This document shows positions 17,275-26,345 of a stretch of 45,971 nt of DNA, one piece after another; position 1 is the stretch's first letter; each line of letters starts with the position of its first letter. The stretch is taken from NCBI RefSeq assembly GCF_003438495.1, contig NZ_QSSH01000019.1, forward strand, positions 1 to 45,971, in the 5' to 3' direction. The notes under the pieces are model-generated. The model was not told the origin of the DNA. It was given only the letters and a program-made list of their open reading frames with translations, and did not search any database. A program made the position numbers and the translations under genes. This stretch comes from Collinsella sp. TF05-9AC. GTDB lineage: Bacteria > Actinomycetota > Coriobacteriia > Coriobacteriales > Coriobacteriaceae.

Positions 17275-18554
17275 ATGGTCTTAAGAATGCTTTCCGCATC
17301 AAAGAATTGCGCGAAAAGATTCTTTTTACCATAGCTATGCTCGTCGTGTACCGCATTGGTGCGCACGTTCCTGTGCCCGGCATTCCCTTCCAGGGGATGC
17401 TGGGCCATTTCTCGACCGATAACAATTCGGTCGCCGCAGGTGCTATGGCCCTCCTGAATCTTTTCTCTGGCGGCGCGTTGAGCTATGTGTCGGTGTTTTC
17501 GCTGGGCATCATGCCTTACATCACCAGCTCGATCATCCTCCAGATGCTCCAGGCCGTCGTGCCTTCCCTGCATGAGCTTGCCCGCGAGGGCGAGGTCGGT
17601 CAGACCAAGATTACGCAGTATTCGCGTTACCTCACCCTGGCTCTGGCAATCCTCAACTCCGTGGGTTACCTCTTCCTCTTTAAGAGCTTCGGCATCAGCT
17701 TTAATGGCGCCGGCGCTCCCGAGATCATCTTCGACCTCATGATCGTCGGTACGCTCACCGCGGGCGCTATGCTGATCATGTGGATTGGTGAGCTCATCAC
17801 CCAGCGCGGTATCGGCAATGGCATGTCGCTGATCATCTTTGCGAACATCATGGCCGGTCTGCCGCAGGCGATCTTCTCCAGCACCGAGGGCAATGCCGGT
17901 GGCATCATCACCATGGTGATCATCTGCGCCATCATCTTGTTGGTTATCCCGCTGATTGTTTTCCTTGAGCGCGGCCAGCGCCGCATCCCGGTCTCCTACG
18001 CCAAACGCGTCGTTGGCCGTCGCATGATGGGTGGCCAGACCACCTACCTGCCCATTAAGGTCAACACCGCGGGTGTCGTGCCGATCATCTTCGCTTCGGC
18101 GCTGCTGTACTTCCCGGCTCAGATTGCCGTGTTCTTCCCCGGCATCGGCTGGATTCAGGCAGTTGCCTCCGCGCTTTCGACCGGTTGGCTCAACTGGGTG
18201 CTTAACGTTGTCCTCATCGTGTTCTTCGCGTACTTCTACACCTCCATGGTGTTCAACCCCGATGACACGGCCGACAACCTTAAGAAGCAGGGCGGCTTTA
18301 TTCCGGGCGTGCGTCCGGGTAGGGCTACCGCGGCCTACATCAAGAACGCGCTCAACAAGATTACGCTTCCCAGCGCTGTCTTTTTGGCGCTCATCGCCAT
18401 CGTACCTTCGATCATCTTCTCCTTCACGGGTAACCATCTGATTCAGGCTTTTGGCGGAACGTCCATCCTCATCATGGTCGGCGTCGTGCTCGACACGGTC
18501 GATAAGCTCGAAGGCCAGATCAAGATGTATGATTACGATGGATTCTTTAAATAG
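17268..18554 (+). CDS. secY: Preprotein translocase channel subunit SecY
   Basis: This 428-residue membrane protein forms the protein-conducting channel of the Sec machinery. Ten hydrophobic helices are readable. The plug region ([29 protein letters not shown]) follows helix 1, and the ribosome/SecA-binding cytosolic loops contain [14 protein letters not shown] and [23 protein letters not shown]. Translation starts at GTG 17268 inside the end of rplO. Length is normal for the family. Confidence 0.97.
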   Translation: MLNGLKNAFRIKELREKILFTIAMLVVYRIGAHVPVPGIPFQGMLGHFSTDNNSVAAGAMALLNLFSGGALSYVSVFSLGIMPYITSSIILQMLQAVVPSLHELAREGEVGQTKITQYSRYLTLALAILNSVGYLFLFKSFGISFNGAGAPEIIFDLMIVGTLTAGAMLIMWIGELITQRGIGNGMSLIIFANIMAGLPQAIFSSTEGNAGGIITMVIICAIILLVIPLIVFLERGQRRIPVSYAKRVVGRRMMGGQTTYLPIKVNTAGVVPIIFASALLYFPAQIAVFFPGIGWIQAVASALSTGWLNWVLNVVLIVFFAYFYTSMVFNPDDTADNLKKQGGFIPGVRPGRATAAYIKNALNKITLPSAVFLALIAIVPSIIFSFTGNHLIQAFGGTSILIMVGVVLDTVDKLEGQIKMYDYDGFFK

Positions 18555-18572
18555 GCTAGAGGAGGATTGCTC

Positions 18573-19199
18573 ATGAACCTCGTATTGCTCGGAGCTCCGG
18601 GTGCCGGTAAGGGCACCGTCGCACAGGAGCTCGTCGCCGAGTTTGGCGTCGCCCACATTTCCACGGGCGACCTGCTGCGTGCTGCCGTCAAGGGCGGCAC
18701 CGAGCTTGGTATTCAGGCTAAGAAGTACATGGACGCTGGCGAGCTCGTTCCCGACCAGCTCGTGATCGACCTTGTCAAGGAGCGCCTTGCCGCCGATGAC
18801 GCCCAGCAGGGCTTCATTCTCGACGGCTTCCCGCGCAACACCGCCCAGGCTGTGACGCTCGATTCCGAGCTCTCCGCCATGGGTCGCGAGATCGATTGCG
18901 CCCTTCTGGTCGATGTGGCCCCCGAGGTCATTATCGATCGTCTGTCTTCGCGTCGCACCTGCCGCGCCTGCGGTTACACCGGCACTGCTGCCGATGCTAC
19001 CTGTCCCAAGTGCGGTGGCGAGATGTATCAGCGCGACGACGACAAGCCCGAGACTATCAAGAACCGTCTCGACGTCTACGAGAAGTCCACGAGCCCGCTC
19101 GTCGACTACTATCGTGGCCAGGGTCTGCTCAAGTCGGTCAACGGTGACCAGGCTCGCGAGACCGTGTATGGGGATGTCAAAGAGGCTCTCGGTCTATGA
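18573..19199 (+). CDS. adk: Adenylate kinase, zinc-type LID
   Basis: This 208-residue kinase interconverts ATP + AMP and 2 ADP. It has the P-loop LLGAPGAGKGT, the AMP-binding STGDLLRAA and the DGFPRN motif. The LID carries Cys-x2-Cys ... Cys-x2-Cys (CRACGYTG...CPKCGG), the zinc-binding type. ATG 18573 is preferred over the in-frame TTG at 18567, which lies right against GGAGG. The last four bases overlap the ATG of map. Confidence 0.97.
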   Translation: MNLVLLGAPGAGKGTVAQELVAEFGVAHISTGDLLRAAVKGGTELGIQAKKYMDAGELVPDQLVIDLVKERLAADDAQQGFILDGFPRNTAQAVTLDSELSAMGREIDCALLVDVAPEVIIDRLSSRRTCRACGYTGTAADATCPKCGGEMYQRDDDKPETIKNRLDVYEKSTSPLVDYYRGQGLLKSVNGDQARETVYGDVKEALGL

Positions 19200-19984
19200 T
19201 CAAGATTAAGTCTGCAACGCAAATCGAGCAGATGAAGAAGGCAGGAGCGCTATCTAAGATGGCGCTCCGCCACGTTGGAGCCATGGTGCGCCCCGGCGTT
19301 TCCACCTTTGAGCTCGATCAGCTCGCGGAGCAGATTATCCGCATGCATGGCGGCACCCCGGCCTTTAAGGGTTACGGCGGGTTCCCGGGGACCATTTGCG
19401 CATCGATCAACGATGCCGTGGTCCACGGTATTCCCAACCCCGACATGATCCTGCGCGATGGCGATATCATCTCCATCGATACGGGAGCCGTTGTCGACGG
19501 TTGGGTCGGCGATAATGCTTGGACGTTTTTCGTCGGCACCCCCACGCCCGAAGCCAAGGCTTTGTGCGAGGTCACGCGCGATTGCCTTAAGGCTGCCATC
19601 GAGCAGGCTGTTCCCGGTAACCATATCGGGGACGTCGGTTATGCCGTTCAGTCCCTCGCCGAGTCTCACGGTTACGGTGTGCTTCGTGATTATGTAGGCC
19701 ATGGCATTGGCCGCGTGATGCACGAGGACCCCAACGTTCCTAACTATGGAAAGAAGGGGAGGGGCGTTCGCCTCCAGGCCGGCATGGTCATTGCCATCGA
19801 GCCGATGGTTACGATGGGTTCCAACCATGTGAGCACGGGCTCCGACGGTTGGATTGTTACGACCAACGATCACCTGCCCGCCGCGCACTACGAGAACACC
19901 GTCGCCATTACCAATGACGGTCCGGTGATTCTCACCACGGATGCCCAAGGTGCTTGGTGCTCCCTCCAAGGCGGAGAAATGTAA
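19196..19984 (+). CDS. map: Methionine aminopeptidase, type I
   Basis: This 262-residue enzyme removes the initiator Met from new proteins. The metal ligands are visible: Asp in ISIDTGAVVDGW and GDNAWTF, His in YVGHGIGRVMHEDP, Glu in AIEPMV and Glu near the end (ENTVAIT). The substrate His is in VVHGIPN. There is no N-terminal zinc finger, so it is the short bacterial form. It overlaps adk by four bases (ATGA), indicating coupled translation. Confidence 0.96.
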   Translation: MIKIKSATQIEQMKKAGALSKMALRHVGAMVRPGVSTFELDQLAEQIIRMHGGTPAFKGYGGFPGTICASINDAVVHGIPNPDMILRDGDIISIDTGAVVDGWVGDNAWTFFVGTPTPEAKALCEVTRDCLKAAIEQAVPGNHIGDVGYAVQSLAESHGYGVLRDYVGHGIGRVMHEDPNVPNYGKKGRGVRLQAGMVIAIEPMVTMGSNHVSTGSDGWIVTTNDHLPAAHYENTVAITNDGPVILTTDAQGAWCSLQGGEM

Positions 19985-20020
19985 CAAGTTCCATTTAGTT
20001 GTGGAGCCATTACGAAGTTA

Positions 20021-20049
20021 TTACGATGCGTGCATACGTGTTGTAGAAT
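20021..20049 (+). promoter_or_regulatory. Candidate sigma-70-type promoter for infA
   Basis: TTACGA (20021-20026) and TAGAAT (20044-20049) are separated by 17 bases in an A/T-rich stretch between map and infA. It is well placed to drive infA and the alpha operon independently of the spc operon. Confidence 0.55.
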
Positions 20050-20088
20050 ACTCAATCGCTGTCGTTTTCTAGAGAAAGATGATTGCTT

Positions 20089-20307
20089 GTGAAGAAGGAA
20101 GACGCAATTGAGCTCGAGGGTACGGTAAAGGAACCGTTGCCCAACGCCATGTTTAAGGTCGAGCTCGAGAACGGTCATTCGGTTCTGTGCAATATTTCTG
20201 GCAAGATCCGAATGAATTACATCCGTATTCTCCCCGGTGACAGGGTTGTCGTGGAGCTTTCCCCGTACGACCTGACCCGCGGCCGCATCACCTATCGCTA
20301 CAAATAG
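20089..20307 (+). CDS. infA: Translation initiation factor IF-1
   Basis: This S1/OB-fold protein binds the 30S A site during initiation. Starting at GTG 20089 gives 72 residues ([12 protein letters not shown] ... RGRITYRYK), the exact usual length. An in-frame TTG at 20083 would add two residues but leaves only four bases after the GAGAAAG ribosome site. Position between map and rpmJ is canonical. Confidence 0.96.
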   Translation: MKKEDAIELEGTVKEPLPNAMFKVELENGHSVLCNISGKIRMNYIRILPGDRVVVELSPYDLTRGRITYRYK

Positions 20308-20457
20308 CGGCACGCATACACGCACTCCATTTCCGACTGCAGGCTTAGCTCAACCTACGGTCGGATTGTGTGTGAAGACCAGCCATAGTTTTAAACGCCT
20401 GCGGCTGGGCGAGTAGATAGTAGGGAAGTAGTTTGAGCGCTACCGAAAGGAAGAACG
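20308..20457 (+). promoter_or_regulatory. Structured leader between infA and rpmJ
   Basis: This 150-base non-coding stretch contains two potential stems: TCCGAC (20332-20337) with GTCGGA (20360-20365), and CCAGCC (20379-20384) with GGCTGG (20403-20408). It ends with GAAAGGAAG before rpmJ. The alpha operon is autoregulated by S4 in E. coli through an mRNA fold near rpsM. This leader may play a similar part but does not match a fold I can name. Confidence 0.35.
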
Positions 20458-20571
20458 ATGAAGGTACGTCCTTCGGTCAAGAAGATGTGCGATAAGTGCA
20501 AAATCATTAGGCGCCATGGCAAGGTCCTCGTCATTTGCGAGAACCCCCGTCATAAGCAGCGTCAGGGTTAA
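20458..20571 (+). CDS. rpmJ: 50S ribosomal protein L36 (bL36), zinc form
   Basis: This 37-residue protein reads [19 protein letters not shown] at its start and ends RHKQRQG, with zinc ligands Cys-x2-Cys, a later Cys and His. AAAGGAAG precedes the ATG. It is the first gene of the rpmJ-rpsM-rpsK-rpsD-rpoA-rplQ run. Confidence 0.96.
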   Translation: MKVRPSVKKMCDKCKIIRRHGKVLVICENPRHKQRQG

Positions 20572-20585
20572 GAGAGGAGACTACG

Positions 20586-20960
20586 TTGGCCCGTATTAAT
20601 GGTGTCGACCTCCCGCGTGAGAAGCGCGTTGAGATCGGTCTGACCTACATTTACGGCATCGGCCGCACCACTGCGACGAAGATTTGCGTCGAGTGCAACG
20701 TTAACGTGGATACGCGCGTTAAGGACCTCACCGAGGATGAGGTTAACGCCATCCGCGATTATATCGATAAGAACCAGATCATGGTTGAGGGCGACCTCCG
20801 CCGTGAGCGCAACCAGAACGTCAAGCGCCTTATGGACATCGGCTGCAACCGCGGCCTTCGTCACCGCAAGGGCCTCCCGGTCCGCGGCCAGCGCACCCAC
20901 ACTAACGCTCGTACCCGCAAGGGCCCGAAGCGTCAGATCGGTGCTAAGAAGAAGAAATAA
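20586..20960 (+). CDS. rpsM: 30S ribosomal protein S13 (uS13)
   Basis: This 124-residue S13 contacts the P-site tRNA and the large subunit. It begins [14 protein letters not shown] from a TTG start at 20586, seven bases after GAGAGGAG. The C-terminal [26 protein letters not shown] motif is intact. Confidence 0.96.
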   Translation: MARINGVDLPREKRVEIGLTYIYGIGRTTATKICVECNVNVDTRVKDLTEDEVNAIRDYIDKNQIMVEGDLRRERNQNVKRLMDIGCNRGLRHRKGLPVRGQRTHTNARTRKGPKRQIGAKKKK

Positions 20961-20974
20961 GGAGCGCTAGATAG

Positions 20975-21379
20975 ATGGCTACTGCTAAGAAGAACGTTCG
21001 CGCTGCCCGTCTGAAGCGCGCGGACCGTAAGAACATTTCCGTGGGCCAGGCTCACATTCGTTCTACGTTCAACAACACGATCGTTTCGATCACCGATCCC
21101 CAGGGCAACGTCATTTCCTGGAAGTCGGCTGGCCAGGTGGGCTTCAAGGGCTCCCGTAAGTCCACGCCGTTCGCTGCCCAGATGGCTGCCGAGGCTGCTG
21201 CCAAGCAGGCCATGGAGCACGGTATGAAGAAGGTTTCCGTCTTCGTCAAGGGCCCCGGCTCCGGTCGTGAGACCGCCATCCGCTCCCTCCAGGCTGCTGG
21301 CCTCGAGGTCTCGAGCATCCAGGACAAGACCCCCATTCCGCACAACGGCTGCCGCCCCAAGAAGCGTCGCCGCGTGTAA
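20975..21379 (+). CDS. rpsK: 30S ribosomal protein S11 (uS11)
   Basis: This 134-residue platform protein has the family stretches [39 protein letters not shown] and the end [13 protein letters not shown]. It lies 14 bases after rpsM with AAGGAG just before the gap. Confidence 0.97.
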   Translation: MATAKKNVRAARLKRADRKNISVGQAHIRSTFNNTIVSITDPQGNVISWKSAGQVGFKGSRKSTPFAAQMAAEAAAKQAMEHGMKKVSVFVKGPGSGRETAIRSLQAAGLEVSSIQDKTPIPHNGCRPKKRRRV

Positions 21380-21398
21380 CTGAAAGGATCGTATCAAT

Positions 21399-21995
21399 AT
21401 GGCAATCGACAGGACTCCTGTTCTTAAGCGCTGCCGTCAGCTCGGGATCGATCCCGCTGAGCTCGGTTACAGCAGCAAGAAGGAATCTATCCGTCAGCCC
21501 AAGCGCCGTCGCAAGGAATCTGAGTACGGCATGCAGCTGCGCGAGAAGCAGAAGGTCAAGTTCATCTATGGCGTTCTGGAGAAGCAGTTCCACGGCTACT
21601 TCAACAAGGCCCGTAAGATGAACGGCGTCACCGGTGAGAACCTCATGATCATTCTTGAGTCTCGCCTCGACAACGTCGTCTTCCGTCTTGGCTTCGCCCG
21701 CACCCGCAAAGAGGCTCGTCAGTCCGTCCGTCACGGTCACTTCACCGTGAACGGCAAGCGCGTGGACATCCCGTCCTACCGCGTCAAGGCCGGCGACGTC
21801 GTCGCTGTCGGCGAGAAGTTCCGTGACCTCCTCCCCATCAAGGAGGCCCTGATTTCCTCCGAGCGCTTTGAGGTCCCTGGCTGGCTCGAGGTCGATATCG
21901 AGAAGCTGTCTGGTAACGTGCTCGCTCTGCCGACGCGTGAGCAGATCAGCGGTGATATCAACGAGCAGCTCATCGTCGAGCTCTACTCTAAGTAG
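21399..21995 (+). CDS. rpsD: 30S ribosomal protein S4 (uS4)
   Basis: This 198-residue S4 is a primary 16S-rRNA binder, with the S4 RNA-binding domain around residues 90-150 (LESRLDNVVFRLGFARTRKEARQ, then GHFTVNGKRVDIPSYRVKAGD). No N-terminal zinc Cys set is present, unlike the zinc-type S14 and L36 here. S4 is the usual autoregulator of the alpha operon. Start ATG 21399 follows GAAAGGA. Confidence 0.97.
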   Translation: MAIDRTPVLKRCRQLGIDPAELGYSSKKESIRQPKRRRKESEYGMQLREKQKVKFIYGVLEKQFHGYFNKARKMNGVTGENLMIILESRLDNVVFRLGFARTRKEARQSVRHGHFTVNGKRVDIPSYRVKAGDVVAVGEKFRDLLPIKEALISSERFEVPGWLEVDIEKLSGNVLALPTREQISGDINEQLIVELYSK

Positions 21996-22027
21996 TCCAT
22001 CCGGGCTGCTGAGGCTGGAGGTAATAC

Positions 22028-22969
22028 ATGTCAGAATTCATTAGGCCTCAGGTTCAGGTCGAAGAGATCAACGAGACGTCTGCTCGTGTCTCCGTCGAGC
22101 CGCTCGAGCGTGGTTACGGCGATACGCTGGGTAACTCCCTTCGTCGCGTTCTTCTGTCCTCGCTCGAGGGTGCCGCCGTCGAGGCTATTCAGATCGATGG
22201 TGCGCAGCACGAGTTCATGACCATCCCTAACATGGTCGAGGATGTCACCGACATCGTCCTGAATGTCAAGGGTCTTGTCTTCAGGGCTCTCGGCACGACC
22301 GACGAGGCGACCGCCACCATCTCGGTTGACGGCCCCTGCGAGGTCACCGGTGCGGACTTCTTTATTCCGTCCGAGTTTGAGCTGGTCAACCCCGAGCAGC
22401 ACATTGCTACGCTCACCGAGGGTGGCCATCTCACCATGAGCATGCGCATCGGCTATGGCCGCGGCTATGTTTCTGGCGAGGCCAACAAGCGCGACAACGA
22501 TCCCATCGGTGTGATCCACGTCGACTCGCTGTACTCGCCGGTTTCCCGTTGCGCCAAGCTCGTTGAGGCTTGCCGTGTCGGTCAGCACACCGACTACGAC
22601 CGCCTTGTCCTCGAGATCGAGACCAACGGCTCCATCGCCCCGCGCGACGCCGTTGTCCAGGCTGCCAATATCATCAACCAGCATATGGCCGCCTTTATGA
22701 ACCTTGCCGAGACCCCCGAGGTCGAGGAGGAGGCTTCGATCTTCGCTCCCGAGGTCACCAACGACAACGCCGAGCTGGACAAGCAGATCGAGGATCTGGA
22801 CCTTTCCGTCCGTTCCTACAACTGCCTTAAGCGCGCCAGCATTCACTCGGTCCGTCAGCTCGTTGAGTTCTCGGAGAACGATCTGCTCAACATCCGTAAC
22901 TTCGGTGTTAAGTCGATCGAGGAAGTGAAGGACAAGCTTGAGTCCATGGGCCTGAGCCTGAAGGCTTAA
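22028..22969 (+). CDS. rpoA: RNA polymerase alpha subunit
   Basis: This 313-residue alpha subunit has the N-terminal dimer/assembly domain (LERGYGDTLGNSLRRVLLSSLEGAAV at its start) to about residue 230. An acidic linker follows, then the C-terminal domain with two helix-hairpin-helix motifs (LKRASIHSVRQLVEF, LLNIRNFGVKSIEEV) that contacts UP-element DNA and activators. GGAGGTAA precedes the ATG. Confidence 0.97.
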   Translation: MSEFIRPQVQVEEINETSARVSVEPLERGYGDTLGNSLRRVLLSSLEGAAVEAIQIDGAQHEFMTIPNMVEDVTDIVLNVKGLVFRALGTTDEATATISVDGPCEVTGADFFIPSEFELVNPEQHIATLTEGGHLTMSMRIGYGRGYVSGEANKRDNDPIGVIHVDSLYSPVSRCAKLVEACRVGQHTDYDRLVLEIETNGSIAPRDAVVQAANIINQHMAAFMNLAETPEVEEEASIFAPEVTNDNAELDKQIEDLDLSVRSYNCLKRASIHSVRQLVEFSENDLLNIRNFGVKSIEEVKDKLESMGLSLKA

Positions 22970-22999
22970 TGCTTCGCATATTTGAGGAGAAACTAGACC

Positions 23000-23467
23000 A
23001 TGCGTCACAACGTTAAGAAGGGCCTGAAGCTCGGCACCGATGCGAGCCACACCAAGGCCATGAAGAAGAGCCTTGCTAAGGCCCTCTTCGAGAACGACCG
23101 CATCAAGACCACCGAGACCCGCGCTAAGGCGCTGCGTTCGGTCGTCGATCCGATCATCACTTGGGCCAAGAAGGGCGACCTGCACTCTCGTCGTCTGGCT
23201 ATCGCCAAGCTCGGCGATAAGCAGCTCGTTGCCGAGATCTTCGACAAGGCTGCCCAGGGTATGTGGCAGGATCGCAACGGCGGTTATACCCGCATCATGA
23301 AGCTCGGTAACCGCAAGGGCGACAACGCTCCCATCGTTATCATGGAGCTCGTCACCGAGCCTTGCACGCCTAAGGCCAAGAAGGCTGCTCCGGCCCCCAA
23401 GAAGGCCGCTGCTCCCAAGAAGGTCGAGGCTGCCGAGGAGGCTCCTGCTGAGGAGACCGCTGAGTAG
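23000..23467 (+). CDS. rplQ: 50S ribosomal protein L17 (bL17) with Ala/Lys/Pro tail
   Basis: The conserved core (MRHNVKKGLKLGTDASHTKAMKKSLAKAL ... ITWAKKGDLHSRRLA) occupies the first 120 residues. The C-terminal 35 residues are a low-complexity Ala-Pro-Lys-Glu extension, common in actinobacterial L17. It ends the alpha operon and is followed by a strong terminator. Confidence 0.96.
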   Translation: MRHNVKKGLKLGTDASHTKAMKKSLAKALFENDRIKTTETRAKALRSVVDPIITWAKKGDLHSRRLAIAKLGDKQLVAEIFDKAAQGMWQDRNGGYTRIMKLGNRKGDNAPIVIMELVTEPCTPKAKKAAPAPKKAAAPKKVEAAEEAPAEETAE

Positions 23468-23493
23468 ACAATCCGTCTGCATAGGCTATATTC

Positions 23494-23524
23494 GAGGGGT
23501 ACGTTCGCGTACCCCTCTTTTTTT
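23494..23524 (+). terminator. Rho-independent terminator after rplQ
   Basis: A perfect 10-bp stem (GAGGGGTACG, 23494-23503, with 23508-23517), a TTCG tetraloop and an eight-T run form a textbook intrinsic terminator closing the ribosomal operon. Confidence 0.93.
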
Positions 23525-23559
23525 GTCGAAATGCCATTGCCTGTTTGTTGGGAGCGCCC

Positions 23560-24384
23560 ATGACCGCGCCGTCTGATTTCAATTCGATTCCAGAGCTCGA
23601 TGCCACGCTCGTTTTCCGCGTGGCATACGATGGCTCGTCCTATAGCGGCTTTGCCGAGCAGCCGGGACAGACGACGGTTGCGGGTGAGCTGCGTCGAGCC
23701 ATCGAGACGCTGCTTCGCCGTCCGATCGATCTGACGTGCGCGGGTCGCACCGATGCCGGCGTGCATGCCGTGGCTCAGTACATCAGCGTGCCCGTAACGG
23801 ACGCTGAGCTCGCCCTAACGCGCCGTAGGTGGCTGCGGGCTATGGATGCCCTGCTGCCCAAAGATATCGCCATCAACGAGGTCTACAAGGCCCGTAAAGG
23901 CTTTTCTGCACGTTTTGACGCGCGTTCCCGTACGTATACGTACCGTATTGCCGATCGAGATGCGCGCCCCGTGCTGTCCCGCGGTGCGGTGTGGTGGCAT
24001 CGCTATCCCTTGGATGTTGAGGCTATGTCTGCTGCCTGCCCCGCGCTGCTGGGCGAGCAGGACTTTAAAAGCTTTTGCAAGGTTGCTTCTGCCGTGGGCA
24101 AACCTACGCACCGCTGCGTAATGCGCGCCGAGTTTGGCCATGAGGTTGCGTTTGGCGAGGACATCCTGACGTTTACCATCGAGGGCAATGCGTTTCTGCA
24201 TTCGATGGTCCGTACGATCGTTGGCACGCTTGTCGCGATTGGCATGCATCGCCGTGAACCCGAGTGGATGCGCGAGGTCATCGATGCTTGCGACCGTACC
24301 GCTGCGGGCCCCACGGCTCCTGCCTGCGGCCTTACGTTTATGGGCGTGGATTACGATCCCGCCGAGCTCGTCGTGCTCGACTAG
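23560..24384 (+). CDS. truA: tRNA pseudouridine(38-40) synthase TruA
   Basis: This 274-residue enzyme makes pseudouridine in the anticodon arm. The catalytic Asp is in CAGRTDAGVHA. The N-terminal VAYDGSSYSGFAEQPG and the C-terminal EGNAFLHSMVRTIVGTLVAIG are characteristic. ATG 23560 is preferred over upstream TTG codons because GGGAG lies five bases before it. It follows rplQ, a common placement in Gram-positive genomes, but after a terminator, so it needs its own promoter or read-through. Confidence 0.94.
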   Translation: MTAPSDFNSIPELDATLVFRVAYDGSSYSGFAEQPGQTTVAGELRRAIETLLRRPIDLTCAGRTDAGVHAVAQYISVPVTDAELALTRRRWLRAMDALLPKDIAINEVYKARKGFSARFDARSRTYTYRIADRDARPVLSRGAVWWHRYPLDVEAMSAACPALLGEQDFKSFCKVASAVGKPTHRCVMRAEFGHEVAFGEDILTFTIEGNAFLHSMVRTIVGTLVAIGMHRREPEWMREVIDACDRTAAGPTAPACGLTFMGVDYDPAELVVLD

Positions 24385-24545
24385 GGGAGGGCTCGACGCG
24401 TCGTGCGTCGACACCCATTATCTGTGGGCTGCGCGTGTGCAACATCTGTTCTTGGCGTGCAATACAACCGGTGTCTCATTGCTTTTATTGCCGGGGTGTA
24501 CCATGAACCACGGTTTGATTCATTGCTGTCGAGAGGACGGATAAC

Positions 24546-25586
24546 TTGGTTCGACGTGGCTCGCATCCGCGACTTTCGGTGATCCTTGTGGTAGAAGGTT
24601 CGCCCAGCTATGCGATGCGTGCGCTCGAGAGTATCCAGAACCAAGACCTCTACGATTTGCAGATTGTCGTTGTTTGCCGCGATGCTGCGCCCGGTGTGCG
24701 CCATTCGCTTCAAGTTGCTGCCGACAGGGACATCCATATTGATTTGATTGACGTCGAGGACGCGAAGCGCGGCGCTTGCCTTCGTGCCGGTTTTGCTGTC
24801 TCGCGCGGCTCTCAAATCATCGCTATGAACGCCGATGAGTGGTTTGCTCCGCAGTCCCTTTCCAAGATGGTCGATATCGCGTGCGATACTGCGGCAGACA
24901 TAGTGTTCCCCACGGTGTCGCTCGACCGCTATGATGCACATCGAGAACGCCATTCGCGCGTCTTGGATGCTGCCTCTATTGCCATAGAAGACGAGTCTTC
25001 TATGGTGACTGGGCTGCCCCAGTTGATTTTGGGCGGCCTAGTCGCTCAGACCTCTGGCGTGATGTATAGCCGTCCGCTGTTTGAGGCATGCCTGTCGCGC
25101 GGCAAGGCGTACCGTACGGTTGAGTTTATGGCTTATGCGCTCTCGCAGGCACGATTCGTGTCCGGCTGCGGCGACGCTTGTTTCCACGCGGTGGCACCTA
25201 AGCTTACAGATGCCTTTGATCCCACCATGTATGCCAGGATATCCGATGACACTCGAGCGCTCGACGAGCTTGCGGACTCACTCTCGGAAGCAGATAGCGG
25301 TGGTCGGCTCAAGCTGGCAAGCCAAAAGTTCTACTTTGCCGGACTGGTCGCCTGCATCGAGAATTTGTGTCTTAGCCCGCATGGAGTGTCGTCAATCGAG
25401 CGTTCCGCCCGCATGCGTGATATGCTCGAGGCGCCTCGAACCCGTCAGATGGTCGCCGCGCTCAAGGATAACCATCGGGGACTCGGTTTGTTGTTTGGGC
25501 CGATCGCCAGCGCCAAGCCCGCGCGCTGCGTGATGTGTACGCATCTGGCAGCTTTTCTTAACCGGACGGGCGCAAAAACCGCCTAA
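24546..25586 (+). CDS. Family-2 glycosyltransferase (GT-A fold), target unknown
   Basis: This 346-residue protein begins at TTG 24546, after GAGAGGACGG. The first 110 residues match the GT2 fold: LSVILVVEGSPSYAMRALESIQNQ, a QIVVVCRD strand, GACLRAGFAVSRGSQIIAMNADEW. The usual DxD is replaced by NADEW, so metal binding may differ or activity may be weak. The C-terminal 200 residues lack membrane helices. It stands alone between truA and argR with no other sugar genes nearby, so the acceptor cannot be inferred. Confidence 0.75.
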   Translation: MVRRGSHPRLSVILVVEGSPSYAMRALESIQNQDLYDLQIVVVCRDAAPGVRHSLQVAADRDIHIDLIDVEDAKRGACLRAGFAVSRGSQIIAMNADEWFAPQSLSKMVDIACDTAADIVFPTVSLDRYDAHRERHSRVLDAASIAIEDESSMVTGLPQLILGGLVAQTSGVMYSRPLFEACLSRGKAYRTVEFMAYALSQARFVSGCGDACFHAVAPKLTDAFDPTMYARISDDTRALDELADSLSEADSGGRLKLASQKFYFAGLVACIENLCLSPHGVSSIERSARMRDMLEAPRTRQMVAALKDNHRGLGLLFGPIASAKPARCVMCTHLAAFLNRTGAKTA

Positions 25587-25593
25587 ACGGCTC

Positions 25594-25631
25594 ATTTCGA
25601 AACAAATTTGCATAGAATTGTTTCGAAATGC
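25594..25631. promoter_or_regulatory. 13-bp inverted repeat upstream of argR; candidate operator
   Basis: CATTTCGAAACAA (25594-25606) and its exact reverse complement (25619-25631) flank 12 A/T-rich bases. It lies 88-125 bases before the argR start and 8 bases after the glycosyltransferase stop. A second partial palindrome with AATAG and CTATT arms lies further downstream (about 25657-25674) and is ARG-box-like. Either could mediate argR autoregulation, or the first could be a hairpin ending the upstream gene, though no T-run follows. Confidence 0.5.
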
Positions 25632-25718
25632 GTTCTTATACACAAAAGCCTTCAAATAGCGTTAAACTATTCAGTCACTGATTGATTGTCTCCGCCATCT
25701 TTTGGAGAGAGGGTTTGT

Positions 25719-26156
25719 ATGGCTAAAAAACGCGATGGGCGCCAGGATGCCATTAGAGATATTGTGCGCAATAAGGACGTCCGCACGCAGCGCGTGCTGG
25801 TCGATGAGCTCCGCGCTATGGGCTTTGATTGCACGCAGGCGACTGTCTCTCGCGATATTGCCGATATGGGGCTGCGTAAGCTCCCCGAGGGTATCTATGT
25901 TCTGGCAGAGGACCTGCACCTGCAGCGTATGGTTTCCGAGCTCGTAACGGGCGTTCTGCGCACCGATAATCTGGTTATGATCAAGGCTCAGCCTGGTACG
26001 GCTTCCGGCATCGCCGCCGCCGTTGATGCGGCAGAGTTGCCCGATGTGCTTGGCTCGCTTGCCGGCAACGATACGATTTTGGTTATTGCCCAGACGGCCG
26101 AGGACGGCGAGCGTCTCGAGGCGCTGATCAATAAGCTGAGCAATTCTCGCAAGTAG
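25719..26156 (+). CDS. argR: Arginine repressor ArgR
   Basis: This 145-residue regulator has an N-terminal winged helix (residues 1-70, RRDAIRDIV-like start and TQATVSRDIADMGLRKL recognition helix). The C-terminal arginine-binding/oligomerisation domain contains LVMIKAQPGTASGIAAAVDAAELPDVLGSLAGNDTILVI. ATG 25719 follows TTGGAGAGAGGG. No arg biosynthesis gene is adjacent. It would act on arginine genes elsewhere and possibly on ammonia/carbamoyl-phosphate flow linked to the ureide cluster. Confidence 0.95.
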   Translation: MAKKRDGRQDAIRDIVRNKDVRTQRVLVDELRAMGFDCTQATVSRDIADMGLRKLPEGIYVLAEDLHLQRMVSELVTGVLRTDNLVMIKAQPGTASGIAAAVDAAELPDVLGSLAGNDTILVIAQTAEDGERLEALINKLSNSRK

Positions 26157-26206
26157 GCGTGCGGGTCGTGCGCTCGGCACTGTGTGCGTGACATGGTGGC
26201 TTGTAA

Positions 26207-26240
26207 GGGGGTATCGACGTTGGTCGGTACCCCCTATATT
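26207..26240 (+). terminator. Hairpin terminator after argR
   Basis: A 12-bp stem with one G-T pair (26207-26218 with 26223-26234), a GTTG loop and a short T/A-rich tail (TATATTG) lie 50 bases after argR. Confidence 0.6.
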
Positions 26241-26283
26241 GTTTGCCGGTATAAAGGCCGTCCACCAGGTCGCTTTAAACTAA

Positions 26284-26322
26284 AAGGCCCCCGAGCACTT
26301 TAATAGGCTGCTCGGGGGCCTT
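26284..26322. terminator. Bidirectional terminator between convergent argR and PBP gene
   Basis: A perfect 14-bp stem (AAGGCCCCCGAGCA, 26284-26297, with 26309-26322) closes an 11-nt loop. On the minus strand it is followed by TTTTAGTTT, so it is a good intrinsic terminator for the PBP gene ending at 26346. Confidence 0.85.
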
Positions 26323-26345
26323 GTTGCTAATGGCCGGATGAATTT

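Noticed and set aside
17271..18656. Long minus-strand open frame opposite secY
   Set aside because: Antisense shadow. SecY is unmistakable and the mirrored product is His/Asp-rich and unstructured.
22031..23482. Long minus-strand open frame opposite rpoA and rplQ
   Set aside because: Antisense to two certain genes, with no translation signals.
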